Source: a virus
Virus record (IMG/VR): IMGVR_UViG_3300031251_000976
Location: 1-29,608 of that record
Strand: one strand, 5' to 3'
DNA: 29,608 nucleotides
The notes under the pieces are model-generated. The model saw only the letters and a program-made list of their open reading frames with translations. It was not told where the DNA came from and did not search any database. Positions 22,199 to 29,200 of this stretch are shown here, in pieces (positions within the stretch are counted from its first letter, which is position 1; every line of letters begins with the position of its first letter). A program made the position numbers and the translations under genes.

Positions 22199-22549
22199 TT
22201 ATACGGCCTCAAAACAACAAACGGGTGCCCTTGTAGCCACCCGTCCGGCAAAACCCGCCTGATGCGCTTTCTTGTGCGAGCACATCCTGCGCTCCACCTT
22301 GTCCTTCTTTTTCGAATCCTTCAGCGTCTGCCACTGCATGTTGCTGGGGTCATCCGCACCCCCCGCACACAGCGGCTTGACATGATCCATCACATACCCC
22401 GGACAAGACCCCTTGGTCTTCCCGTTCGCCGGGCAAGGATGCGCCGCCTTGAAATCCCGCTTCGCCGCATAACTCCGATACTGCCCGGCATCGGCTACCC
22501 CACTAAACAAAATGGCCAACATGGCCAATATGAAGCCGCAACTATTCAC
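22199..22549 (-). CDS. Small HNH endonuclease-like protein with signal peptide
   Basis: 116 residues starting at a GTG that overlaps the preceding stop (GTGA). Residues 1-21 (MNSCGFILAMLAILFSGVADA) look like a signal peptide. The core contains CPGYVMDHVKPLCAGGADDPSNMQWQT (49-75, shown here as a motif with D55, H56 and N70), the HNH-type arrangement of small proteobacterial HNH proteins. Cysteines at 39, 49, 61, 90, 111 and 112 would suit disulfides in the periplasm. It ends an operon with the repressor and a membrane protein, so it may be expressed in the lysogen. A role against incoming DNA is speculation. The C-terminus after residue 100 looks loosely conserved. Confidence 0.7.
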   Translation of the reverse strand: MNSCGFILAMLAILFSGVADAGQYRSYAAKRDFKAAHPCPANGKTKGSCPGYVMDHVKPLCAGGADDPSNMQWQTLKDSKKKDKVERRMCSHKKAHQAGFAGRVATRAPVCCFEAV

Positions 22550-23241
22550 TTTTTGTTTTCAGGCAAATCGAACATGCCAACCAGATGCACCGCATGCTCT
22601 ACGCCACCACCACTATTCTGGTAATTATTTTTCCCGGTGACAATTCCGCAAAATCTGGCCACACTACCACCGACCAGATCACCTGTAGATTTAACTGCCA
22701 CAAATCGGTAAACGCGCGCAGCTTCGTCAATCATACCGCCCAGATACACCTTATCCTGAATGCCGTTATCAACCTCGATCTCGATAATTCCGCCATGAGT
22801 GCATAGACGTTTACCGCGCTGGCTATCCGGGTCTTTCATCACCAGCGCATATTTCCCTTGGTCAACCGCTTGCAACTCCTCCCAGCTCATATGCTTTGCA
22901 CCCCACAAAGCAAGAAAAGCAGCGCCTTGGCTAATATCGGCATCATCGAAATCAGTCATCTTGGATTTGAATGCCACAATCGCATCCGCGAGTGACGTAA
23001 ATTCAAATTCTGGAGGCCGCTTGGTCTCCGGTATTACGGTTGTGTCGGCATTAGGGATTGATCTGGCTTCAGTAGTAGATGAATGCTGATATGCATTTGG
23101 TATCCAAACAGCCAGCCCCACACCAACCAATCCGACGATGGCCCCGGTTAACCAGCCTTTAAAGTCTGGCTGCCCCCGCTTGGCAACCAGGACATACCCT
23201 AGGTATGCCAGTGCTCCACCAATAAAAATCACCTCTTTCAT
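22546..23241 (-). CDS. Membrane-anchored protein of unknown function beside the repressor
   Basis: 231 residues. Two hydrophobic segments (about 4-20, IFIGGALAYLGYVLVA; about 30-47, WLTGAIVGLVGVGLAVWI) are followed by a linker and a soluble domain with well-structured C-terminal motifs: GIIEIEVDNGIQDKVYLGGMIDE, VYRFVAVKSTGDLVGGSVARFCG and GGGVEHAVHLVGMFDLPE. GAGG precedes the ATG. It lies 46 bases downstream of the repressor stop and overlaps the HNH start, so the three form one operon. The position suggests a lysogenic-conversion gene, perhaps superinfection exclusion. I do not recognise the family. Confidence 0.65.
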   Translation of the reverse strand: MKEVIFIGGALAYLGYVLVAKRGQPDFKGWLTGAIVGLVGVGLAVWIPNAYQHSSTTEARSIPNADTTVIPETKRPPEFEFTSLADAIVAFKSKMTDFDDADISQGAAFLALWGAKHMSWEELQAVDQGKYALVMKDPDSQRGKRLCTHGGIIEIEVDNGIQDKVYLGGMIDEAARVYRFVAVKSTGDLVGGSVARFCGIVTGKNNYQNSGGGVEHAVHLVGMFDLPENKK

Positions 23242-23287
23242 ATATCCCTCTTAAGATAATTCCCTCTTTAGTGGTTTAGCCGCATGC

Positions 23288-24049
23288 CTACAGCTTGAAC
23301 TTTCCAAACTTCCACGGCAACACCTTGCCGATAACCCGCAGCAGCTCGGATTGTTCAGAGGTTAGCACCTCGGTATCGTAGGCTGGGTTGTCGCTCTTGA
23401 TTGCCACAGATCCATCGAACCGTATCTGCACCCGCTTGATTTTGAGGTGGCCGTCATACTGAATGGCGTACACCGCATCATTGTCGAAGTGGTCGCAACG
23501 CCGATCTACCAGAACCTGCTCACCATCGGCCAACGTAGGCTCCATGCTATGGCCATCCACTTTGATGATATCTACCTTCCCCGGCTCTGCATGCAGCACG
23601 TCACGCACCCAAGAGCGGCTGACTTCAAGGTATCCAATCGCCTGCTCATCGTAAACCACGGTGCCATACCCGGCGCTACCCTTCACATTGAACTGGTGGA
23701 TCAGAACAGATTCTTTTGAAGACGATCTTCCCCTTGGCTCATCGTTGACCTGGTAACTCGCTCGTTCCGGCACAAAACCACCAGCGGATTCATCTTGAAC
23801 CTCAACCCCTCTCAGTAGGTAATCCAAAGAGACATTGTGCTCACGGGAAAAACCTTCCAGATATTTCAACGATACCGCACCGCGCCTTCTCCATGTTTTT
23901 ATCGTATTTTCAGAGACATCAAGCGCCTCCCCGTAGCTTCTGAATAATGGATTCCCCAGCACCTTCATCATTCTGCCGAGAACAGCATCAAACCCCTCCA
24001 CTGATTCACGATGGAATTTATTTGTTTTATCACTATTGACATGATTCAT
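23288..24049 (-). CDS. CI-like phage repressor with S24 peptidase domain
   Basis: 253 residues. An N-terminal helix-turn-helix region (about 35-65: FRSYGEALDVSENTIKTWRRRG) is followed by a linker. The S24 LexA-like domain begins near 120 (QFNVKGSAGYGT, with Ala126-Gly127 a possible self-cleavage point). The catalytic serine is S168 in GHSMEPTL and the lysine K205 in LKIKRV. It should hold the lysogenic state by binding the operator at 24066-24082 and be inactivated after DNA damage. AAGGG lies 6 bases before the ATG. Divergent from the Ner-like gene, as c and ner are in Mu, although Mu's own c protein is of a different type. Confidence 0.9.
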   Translation of the reverse strand: MNHVNSDKTNKFHRESVEGFDAVLGRMMKVLGNPLFRSYGEALDVSENTIKTWRRRGAVSLKYLEGFSREHNVSLDYLLRGVEVQDESAGGFVPERASYQVNDEPRGRSSSKESVLIHQFNVKGSAGYGTVVYDEQAIGYLEVSRSWVRDVLHAEPGKVDIIKVDGHSMEPTLADGEQVLVDRRCDHFDNDAVYAIQYDGHLKIKRVQIRFDGSVAIKSDNPAYDTEVLTSEQSELLRVIGKVLPWKFGKFKL

Positions 24050-24065
24050 TTTGAACCCTTATACT
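24036..24065 (+). promoter_or_regulatory. Early promoter driving the Ner-transposase operon
   Basis: TTGACA (24036-24041) and TATACT (24060-24065) separated by 18 bases form a near-consensus sigma-70 promoter pointing right. The -35 lies inside the first codons of the repressor gene. Transcription would start near 24072, within the operator. Confidence 0.75.
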
Positions 24066-24082
24066 GGTTTCAACTTGAAACC
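24066..24082. promoter_or_regulatory. Perfect 17-bp operator between repressor and Ner genes
   Basis: GGTTTCAA C TTGAAACC is a perfect palindrome with 8-bp arms. It covers the predicted early start site, and on the other strand it lies just upstream of TATAAG, a possible -10 for the repressor. A half-site, TTGAACCC, lies at 24051-24058. Repressor, Ner or both could bind. Confidence 0.7.
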
Positions 24083-24106
24083 GTAACCGGAAAAAGCCCG
24101 TAAAAA

Positions 24107-24331
24107 ATGCACCCAGCAGACATACGCGCCGCCTTGATGAAGGCTGGCACCAGTCAATCCAGCATTGCCGAGAAACTCGACGTTTCTCACAACGCCGTCT
24201 CACTCGTCGTTCATGGGCGCACTAAGTCATCTCGCATTGCCAAGGCAATCGCACAAGCAACCGGTATTTCCATTCACGTTTTATGGCCGGGCAGATATGT
24301 CTCCCGTGACCAATTGCGTAGAGCTGCATAG
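24107..24331 (+). CDS. Ner/Nlp-like DNA-binding regulator
   Basis: 74 residues, near the 75 of Mu Ner. A helix-turn-helix is visible (SQSSIAEKLDVSHNAVSLVVHG, about 16-37), and IAKAIAQATGISIHVLWPGRY is typical of the Ner/Nlp family. In Mu, Ner turns down early and repressor transcription during lytic growth. Position as first gene of the early operon, facing the repressor, supports the call. There is no strong ribosome site before the ATG, and the leader is short. The next 109 bases (24332-24440) hold no gene I can support. Confidence 0.85.
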   Translation: MHPADIRAALMKAGTSQSSIAEKLDVSHNAVSLVVHGRTKSSRIAKAIAQATGISIHVLWPGRYVSRDQLRRAA

Positions 24332-24440
24332 ATGACCTCGCTCGTTTTGACTTGCCGCCATTTTGCAACCGAGCAAAGGCTTTGCATAGGGCAAAAACCA
24401 GCATTTGTTTCGAAACCAATCCCCGGAGGCATTTAGAAAA

Positions 24441-24917
24441 ATGGCCAGAAATTGGAAAAAGGTAATTCCAAGGTCGCATACCGAGGCGCTGCGCCTGTGC
24501 AAGGACTACGCCAAGGAAATGCACAACCTCTCCATCGAGCGCATCGCCGATGAAATGGGCGTCACCGCCGACATCCTTTACAAGTGGCTGGCCAACGGAA
24601 GCATGCCGCTCAACCGCATCCGCAGCTATCAGCTGGCCTGCCGCTGCAATTTCGTTACCCGCTACATGGCCTACAGCGACGGCAACCTGCTGATCCCGAT
24701 CCCGGCCGGCAAGGCCATCACCGACGGCGACATGATGCAACTGAACCAAAGCTTCCACAGCGCCATGACCTTGCTGGCTGGTTTCTACAAAGGGGCAACC
24801 GACACCAACGAAACAATGGATGCCCTGGTCGCCCACATGCAGGCCACCGGCTGGCACCACGCCAACGTGCAGAAACACCTGCAACCCGAACTTGATTTCG
24901 TAGCCGAGGAGCAATGA
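24441..24917 (+). CDS. Early phage HTH protein of transposable phages
   Basis: 158 residues from the ATG at 24441 (MARNWKKVIPRSHTEALRLC). A TTG 36 bases upstream is less likely. An HTH-like region covers about 33-60 (LSIERIADEMGVTADILYKWLANG). The C-terminal half is helical (MMQLNQSFHSAMTLLAGFYKGATDTNETMDALVAHM). Proteins of this form are common in the early operons of Mu/B3-like phages of beta- and gammaproteobacteria, with no defined role that I know. The stop overlaps the next start (ATGATG). Confidence 0.7.
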   Translation: MARNWKKVIPRSHTEALRLCKDYAKEMHNLSIERIADEMGVTADILYKWLANGSMPLNRIRSYQLACRCNFVTRYMAYSDGNLLIPIPAGKAITDGDMMQLNQSFHSAMTLLAGFYKGATDTNETMDALVAHMQATGWHHANVQKHLQPELDFVAEEQ

Positions 24918-25225
24918 TGGCCAAACACCGCTACGACAACGCCGGCCAGCAACGCGTGCTCAAGGTCATGCTCGCCATGTTCGGCCATGAGATTGAAGGC
25001 ATATCCCCCAGCCAGCTGGCCAAGGCCGTCGGCGCCAGCCCCAGCTGCATCACCCGCGACTTGCACAACCTGGTCGAAGCCGGCATTGCCGAGCGCATGC
25101 CGCACAACGAAAACGCCCGCATCGCCCCCCGCATCGGCCAAAGGGCGCTGGCCATCCTCAACAACATCGACATCGCCGCCCGGCGCGTCGAAGAAGCCCG
25201 TAACCGCTACACCCGCGAAAACTAG
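24914..25225 (+). CDS. Winged-helix (IclR-type HTH) early regulator
   Basis: 103 residues. The region RVLKVMLAMFGHEIEGISPSQLAKAVGASPSCITRDLHNLVEAGIAERM (given as a domain, about 14-62) reads as a winged helix-turn-helix with recognition helix SPSCITRDLHNL. Likely a small transcription regulator of early genes. The start is ambiguous between ATG codons at 24914 and 24917. Both overlap the upstream stop. It is followed after 9 bases by the DUF3102 gene. Confidence 0.7.
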   Translation: MMAKHRYDNAGQQRVLKVMLAMFGHEIEGISPSQLAKAVGASPSCITRDLHNLVEAGIAERMPHNENARIAPRIGQRALAILNNIDIAARRVEEARNRYTREN

Positions 25226-25234
25226 GAGATAAAA

Positions 25235-26230
25235 ATGGCAAGGCAACCCAGGAAAGCACCGGAACCCACGCAAGACACATTCGACCACGGCCAGATGGCC
25301 GCCGACATGGAAAAAGTCAACGCGCTGGCGCTGGCCACCTCGCAGGCTAATGAAAACGCCCACGCCGTAGCCCACCAGCTCGGCTATGACGGTGCCCTGA
25401 CCGTCGGCGCACTGGAAGATGAAATCCGCTTCTACCAGCGCCGCACCGCCGAAGCCTGCCTGGAGCTGGGCAAGCGCCTGCTGATCCTCAAGGAACTCAC
25501 GCCGCATGGTGAGTTTCAGCAACGGGTCGAGTTGCTGGGGATAGATTTACGATTGGCGCAGCGCCTTATGAAGGCTGCGTTCAAGTTTTCCAAAAGCGTA
25601 AATTTGCCGCTTTTGACCGACAAGATCGGCAGTCAATCCAAGTTGCTGGAATTGTTAGCGATGGACGATGACGAACTAATCCAGCTTGCAGATGGTGAAT
25701 CCGTGCGCGGCCTGACGTTGGACGACATCGAAATCATGACCTACAGCCAACTCAAGACCGCCCTGCGCGAAGCCCGCCAGAACGAAGAAGCCACCGGTCG
25801 CATTCTGACGGATAAGAATGCCGCCATTGACAACCTGGCGGCCAAGCTCATGAAAAAAGAACAGCGCGTCGCCACCTTGCCGCCGGACGACATCGCCAGG
25901 GAGCTGCGCACCGAGGCCAGCGTGCATGCGTTCATGGCCGAGCACACCATTCTCAACCAGCTGATCCCATCTTTCCGCGCCCTCACCGAGCACGCCCTGG
26001 ACAACGGCGGCGAGCATCAAGAGTACATGCTTGGCCTGGTGGCACAGATCGAACTGGCCATCCTTAAAGTCCGCGAAGACTTCGGCCTTTCCAAGTCATC
26101 GCCTGACAGCGACCCAACTCCGCTCTGGCTGCGCCCGGGAGCGGATGCCGTGATGCAAAAAGCGGCTGACGAATGGCAAGCCGCGCAAGCGGGATTGGCA
26201 GGCCAGAACGGGTCTGGAAAGGCCAACTAA
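25235..26230 (+). CDS. DUF3102-like early phage protein
   Basis: 331 residues. Residues about 60-110 (LEDEIRFYQRRTAEACLELGKRLLILKELTPHGEFQQRVELLGIDLRLAQRLM, an all-helical domain) correspond to the DUF3102 type found in phages and mobile elements. A coiled-coil-like region follows around 175-215 (LREARQNEEATGRILTDKNAAIDNLAAKLMKKEQ, helix). Function unknown; some relatives are described as DNA-replication or partition accessory proteins, which I cannot confirm. AGGAG precedes the ATG. It stops 2 bases before the transposase start, so the two are probably coupled. Confidence 0.7.
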   Translation: MARQPRKAPEPTQDTFDHGQMAADMEKVNALALATSQANENAHAVAHQLGYDGALTVGALEDEIRFYQRRTAEACLELGKRLLILKELTPHGEFQQRVELLGIDLRLAQRLMKAAFKFSKSVNLPLLTDKIGSQSKLLELLAMDDDELIQLADGESVRGLTLDDIEIMTYSQLKTALREARQNEEATGRILTDKNAAIDNLAAKLMKKEQRVATLPPDDIARELRTEASVHAFMAEHTILNQLIPSFRALTEHALDNGGEHQEYMLGLVAQIELAILKVREDFGLSKSSPDSDPTPLWLRPGADAVMQKAADEWQAAQAGLAGQNGSGKAN

Positions 26231-26232
26231 CC

Positions 26233-27492
26233 ATGTCATCCCCAGCCCTCACCGAACGCCTGGTAGAAATCGCGCAAGCCGCACGCATCGCCGGGCATGG
26301 CAACAAGACGGCGATCTACAGCGCCGCCTGTGCCGAGCTGGGGATCACCCGTGCCACGCTGATGCGCAAGATCAAGGGCGTAGCCGTCGCCAACCCGCGC
26401 AAGCGCCGGTCTGATAGTGGCGAAACCGCGCTGGAATACAAAGATGCCGAACTGATCGCCGCCTACATGCGCTACAACACGCGCGCCAACGGCAAGCGCC
26501 TGGCCACGCTGGAACGCGCGGTGAAAATCCTGCGCTCCAACGGCGAGATCAACGCCGGGCGCACCGACGAGGAAACCGGCGAATTCTTCCCGCTATCCAT
26601 ATCCGCCATCCGGCGCGGCTTGAAAGGCTACGGGCTGGATATCGAAACCCTGACCGCGCCGCCGCCTGCCATCCAGATGGCCTCCAGGCATCCCAACCAC
26701 CTGTGGCAGCTGGATGCCTCGCTCTGTGTGCTCTATTACCTTCCCAAGGGCGGGCTGCAGGTCATGGATGCAGCGGTGTTTGAAAAAAACAAACCGGCCA
26801 ATTTCAGGAAAGTGGAAATGGATCGCGTCTGGCGCTACGCCGTGGTAGACCATTGCACCGGCGCTATCTATGTCGAATATGTCTTCGGCGGCGAGTCCGG
26901 CGCCAACGTGGCGCAAGTTTTCCTCAACGCCATCCAGCAGCGCGGAACCTACCCATTCTACGGGGTACCGTTCAAAGTCTACGTTGACCCCGGATGTGCC
27001 AATACAGCCGGCGTATTCAAGAACATGTGCCGCGGCCTGCAAATCGATCTGCGCTGGCACCTTCCGGGCAATGCCCGCGCCACCGGCTCGGTAGAAAAGT
27101 CCCACGACATCATCGAATGTGAATTTGAAGGCTGCCTCAAAGGCCTCGACGTCCAATCGTTGGATGAACTCAACTTCCAGGCCAGGCGCTGGATGCACAT
27201 GTTCAATGCCAGCCATGAACACAGCCGCCACGGCATGACCCGCTATGGCGCCTGGATGCGCATCAAGGAAGACCAGCTGCGCATCGCCCCGCCGCTGGAA
27301 CTATGCCGCGAACTGGCCCGCACCGTGCCGATCGAGCGCAAGGTCAGCGAATTCATGACCATTGATTTCAAGGGACGCGAATACGACATCAGCCACGTTC
27401 CTGGAATCTGCGTCAACCAAAAGGTGCTGGTCTGCCTCAAGCCGCGAAGACTTCCAGCGCGAGCGTGGCGACTTTACAACCAGCAGCGGTGA
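26233..27492 (+). CDS. Mu-like DDE transposase, C-terminally truncated by a deletion
   Basis: 419 residues from the ATG at 26233, where about 600-700 would be expected. N-terminal helical DNA-binding region (GITRATLMRKIKG near 37-49). The catalytic core has D161 (LWQLDAS), D252 (VYVDPG) and E288 (GSVEKS), the DDE triad with 35 residues between the last two. The beta-barrel region follows (IDFKGREYDISHVPGICVNQKVLV). Native sequence ends near residue 404. The last 15 or so residues (RLPARAWRLYNQQR) are F-gene DNA read out of frame. The C-terminal domain that in MuA contacts MuB is lost, so replicative transposition should fail even if strand-transfer chemistry survives. Confidence 0.88.
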   Translation: MSSPALTERLVEIAQAARIAGHGNKTAIYSAACAELGITRATLMRKIKGVAVANPRKRRSDSGETALEYKDAELIAAYMRYNTRANGKRLATLERAVKILRSNGEINAGRTDEETGEFFPLSISAIRRGLKGYGLDIETLTAPPPAIQMASRHPNHLWQLDASLCVLYYLPKGGLQVMDAAVFEKNKPANFRKVEMDRVWRYAVVDHCTGAIYVEYVFGGESGANVAQVFLNAIQQRGTYPFYGVPFKVYVDPGCANTAGVFKNMCRGLQIDLRWHLPGNARATGSVEKSHDIIECEFEGCLKGLDVQSLDELNFQARRWMHMFNASHEHSRHGMTRYGAWMRIKEDQLRIAPPLELCRELARTVPIERKVSEFMTIDFKGREYDISHVPGICVNQKVLVCLKPRRLPARAWRLYNQQR

Positions 27493-27646
27493 AGGACGTA
27501 TGGAGGATGTTGAAAAGACCTGGAAACGCCGCGACGGCAGCATGGCCAGTGAGACGGTGCGCGGATATAAGAATCCGGCCACCGGTAAAATCATCACCCC
27601 CGATGTCGGCTGGGACTACAACCCCGGAAAGGCGGCCTACCATTGA
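27443..27646 (+). pseudogene. 3' remnant of an F-like head morphogenesis gene (Mu gp30 type)
   Basis: About 67 codons in a frame one base off the transposase. REDFQRERGDFTTSSGEGRM is followed by RGYKNPATGKIITPDVGWDYNPGKAAYH; the ending D-x-G-W-x-YNPGKA is typical of Mu F-like minor head proteins. The upstream few hundred codons are missing, and the fragment has no start or ribosome site of its own. It ends with a TTGA overlap into the G-like gene, as F and G are adjacent in Mu. This marks the right side of the deletion. Confidence 0.7.
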
Positions 27647-28143
27647 GCCTGGTTGCACTTAAAGTAGACGACCGCGCCGTTGTCAGCGCGTTTGATCGCC
27701 TGGCCAAGTTCGGCCAGGATCAAAGCGTCGCTACAGCCAGAATTGCGCAACAGATGCTGCGTTCCACCGAAGATAATTTCGCCAACGAAGGCCGCCCGAA
27801 ATGGGCACCGATGGCAAGATCAACAAGAGCGCAACGTGGTGCCGGTGCAAAGCTGCTTCAAAAAAGCGGCAAACTCGCCGCATCCATTACGCCATTTAGT
27901 ACATCCAATACTGCCGGCGTCGGCACCAACCGTAAGTACGCCATCTATCAACAGAATAAAACACGCCCGCACATCATTAAACCAAAAAACAAGAAAGCAC
28001 TATACTGGCTAGGCGCAGGCCACCCTGTAAAACAAGTAAACCACCCCGGCACCCCAGCCCGCCCGTTTTTCAATTTAACCGACCAGGACAAACTGGACAT
28101 CGTGGCCATTATCAACCAACACATCCGTTCAATTGCCGGCTAA
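27643..28143 (+). CDS. Virion morphogenesis protein, Mu gpG family
   Basis: 166 residues (LSLVALKVDDRAVVSAFDRL, SVATARIAQQMLRSTEDNFANEGRPKWAPM, GTNRKYAIYQQNKT, HPGTPARPFFNLTDQD). These are features of the phage virion morphogenesis family (Mu gpG), needed for tail/head completion. The start is a TTG overlapping the F remnant stop (TTGA), with GGAAAGG about 9 bases upstream. In Mu the next gene is the protease I. Here it is followed by the L-type prophage end, and the protease is 6 kb away on the other strand. Confidence 0.85.
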   Translation: MSLVALKVDDRAVVSAFDRLAKFGQDQSVATARIAQQMLRSTEDNFANEGRPKWAPMARSTRAQRGAGAKLLQKSGKLAASITPFSTSNTAGVGTNRKYAIYQQNKTRPHIIKPKNKKALYWLGAGHPVKQVNHPGTPARPFFNLTDQDKLDIVAIINQHIRSIAG

Positions 28144-28152
28144 TTTTTTCGG

Positions 28153-28272
28153 CGTTTTTATTTTCGCCTGTCGCAATTAATTTTAAATCCCCATCCCGTC
28201 TAATCCCACCAAATCCCACCACATCCCAGACTTATCTCACTCCACCCCCCTTATTTATCTCACCCCGGATCA
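28153..28272 (-). other. Mu L-type prophage end
   Basis: Read inward from 28272 the end begins TGATCCGGGGTGAGATAAAT. A second GTGAGATAA follows (complement of 28231-28240). Next are four 10-bp GGGAT-type units (complement of 28188-28227), then TTAATTGCGACAGGCGAAAA. GAGATAAAT and TAATTGCGA are shared with the R-type end at 2143. A run of GGGAT units near the left end of Mu is also what I recall, which is why I call this the L end. Confidence 0.6.
28188..28227 (-). repeat. Four 10-bp direct repeats (GGGATNTGGT type) in the L end
   Basis: On the minus strand: GGGATGTGGT, GGGATTTGGT, GGGATTAGAC, GGGATGGGGA. The period of one helical turn would put each GGGAT on the same DNA face, as for a cooperatively bound protein. 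Confidence 0.7.
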
Positions 28273-28278
28273 GTAACT
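28273..28278. repeat. Target-site duplication, right copy (GTAACT)
   Basis: GTAACT directly follows the terminal CA and equals 2137-2142. Joining the two host flanks restores one copy at the end of the hairpin arm. Confidence 0.65.
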
Positions 28279-28500
28279 CAACAAAAAGGCACCCCCTGTC
28301 GCGCCCCTTCGGGGTTCCCTTCGCTGCTCACCAAGCCGGGCGGCTGCGCAACTCGCCCTAACAAGCCGCACAAAACGCGGCTTGTCGCGGAGCTCAAACA
28401 GTGCTCGCCGAAAGCTCCCGTCTTGGTTGTGCTGCTCGGCGCGGCAGCAGGGGAAGGGATGGTGTTAGGCGTAAGGCGCCGTAACTCGCCGACTGAAGAG
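28279..28500. other. Host intergenic region, right half of the split dispersed repeat
   Basis: I see no gene here. It contains a CCCCTTCGGGG hairpin (28304-28314), the inverted repeat ACAAGCCGC/GCGGCTTGT with a 7-base loop (about 28361-28385), and GC-rich sequence of the kind that often follows the 2107-2142 hairpin in dispersed proteobacterial repeats. It also lies just downstream of the leftward gene 28501-29118, whose terminator I cannot identify. Confidence 0.5.
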
Positions 28501-29118
28501 TTAGTTACTAGGAACGATAAAATCAGGTAGCTCTTGGATGTACCGAGATTTTTTTACGTGTACGGAGTATTGCTGGGAATCTGGCCCCCAGTCAAAATAT
28601 GCGCCATTCTCTGGGGTGAGTAGTTGTTGGGCAACCGCATCTGATAGTGTGAGCGTGATTGAACACAGATTGTGCGGCTTGGCACTACCAACGAGGGTTG
28701 CAAACACATCGACTTGGTATTCCCCCGCGAGAAATTGAAACTGAGTTCCGTCGGCCGGGAGTAAAAAATGATGGTTGCACACCACGCCAGTTTCTCCGAC
28801 GAACAAACCACTGCCACGGGAAAGCGTGGCATCGCCGTAAACCCAGATATTGAAATTTTGGCGGGACTCACCTCTGCGTAGGGTTACAAACATTGCCTCA
28901 ACCACGCACCCCCGCTTTCCGGTGCTATACATCAGCGATCGAAGGTGAATTTTCCTAGGGACATCTTCACCGAGCTTTATCGGGCCATCTGCGCCAAAGT
29001 AAACTACTGTGGGTTTGGTCATCTTCAAGATGCCGCGTCGAAAGAGTGTGAGCCAAGCGGTTGCAATCGATACTACAAGGGCAGCCGCTGATACGATGAG
29101 TGATGTGGGATCGGCCAT
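28501..29118 (-). CDS. Hypothetical protein with N-terminal membrane anchor
   Basis: 205 residues from the ATG at 29118. The longer frame runs into arfB on the other strand and is not credible. Residues about 5-22 (SLIVSAAALVVSIATAWLTL) form one transmembrane helix, followed by basic RRG. The rest is a soluble, beta-rich domain (KIHLRSLMYSTGKRGCVVEAMFVTLRRGESRQNFNIWVYGD, then RGSGLFVGETGVVCNHHFLL). It is not phage-like, lies outside the prophage, and is divergent from arfB. Function unknown. Confidence 0.65.
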   Translation of the reverse strand: MADPTSLIVSAAALVVSIATAWLTLFRRGILKMTKPTVVYFGADGPIKLGEDVPRKIHLRSLMYSTGKRGCVVEAMFVTLRRGESRQNFNIWVYGDATLSRGSGLFVGETGVVCNHHFLLPADGTQFQFLAGEYQVDVFATLVGSAKPHNLCSITLTLSDAVAQQLLTPENGAYFDWGPDSQQYSVHVKKSRYIQELPDFIVPSN

Positions 29119-29200
29119 GCTTCGCTGATAATGTGAAATAAAAGACGCAATCATCGCACAATTTTCCTGCGAAGAAATCAGGGACATAATAGCCACCCAA

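Larger units (their letters stand above)
2143..28272 (-). mobile_element. Defective Mu-like transposable prophage, internally rearranged
   Basis: The element carries a Mu-ordered head and tail operon, a CI/Ner control region and a MuA-like DDE transposase. It is bounded by TG (2143) and CA (28272) and flanked by GTAACT. At 26,130 bp it is well short of a typical Mu-like genome (about 36-38 kb). MuB-like ATPase, lysis genes, terminases, portal and most of F are absent, which matches a deletion between the transposase and F. The R-type end at 2143 and the leftward late operon define overall orientation as minus. The repressor-to-G block is inverted relative to that. It should be unable to package or transpose by itself. 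Confidence 0.85.

Noticed and set aside
28356-28470. Possible integron attC site (GCCTAAC ... GTTAGGG on the minus strand) downstream of the 28501-29118 gene
   Set aside because: The second core does not fit GTTRRRY, the interior has no matching L boxes, a separate hairpin dominates, and there is no core site upstream of the gene. The stretch is better explained as the continuation of the host dispersed repeat split by the phage.
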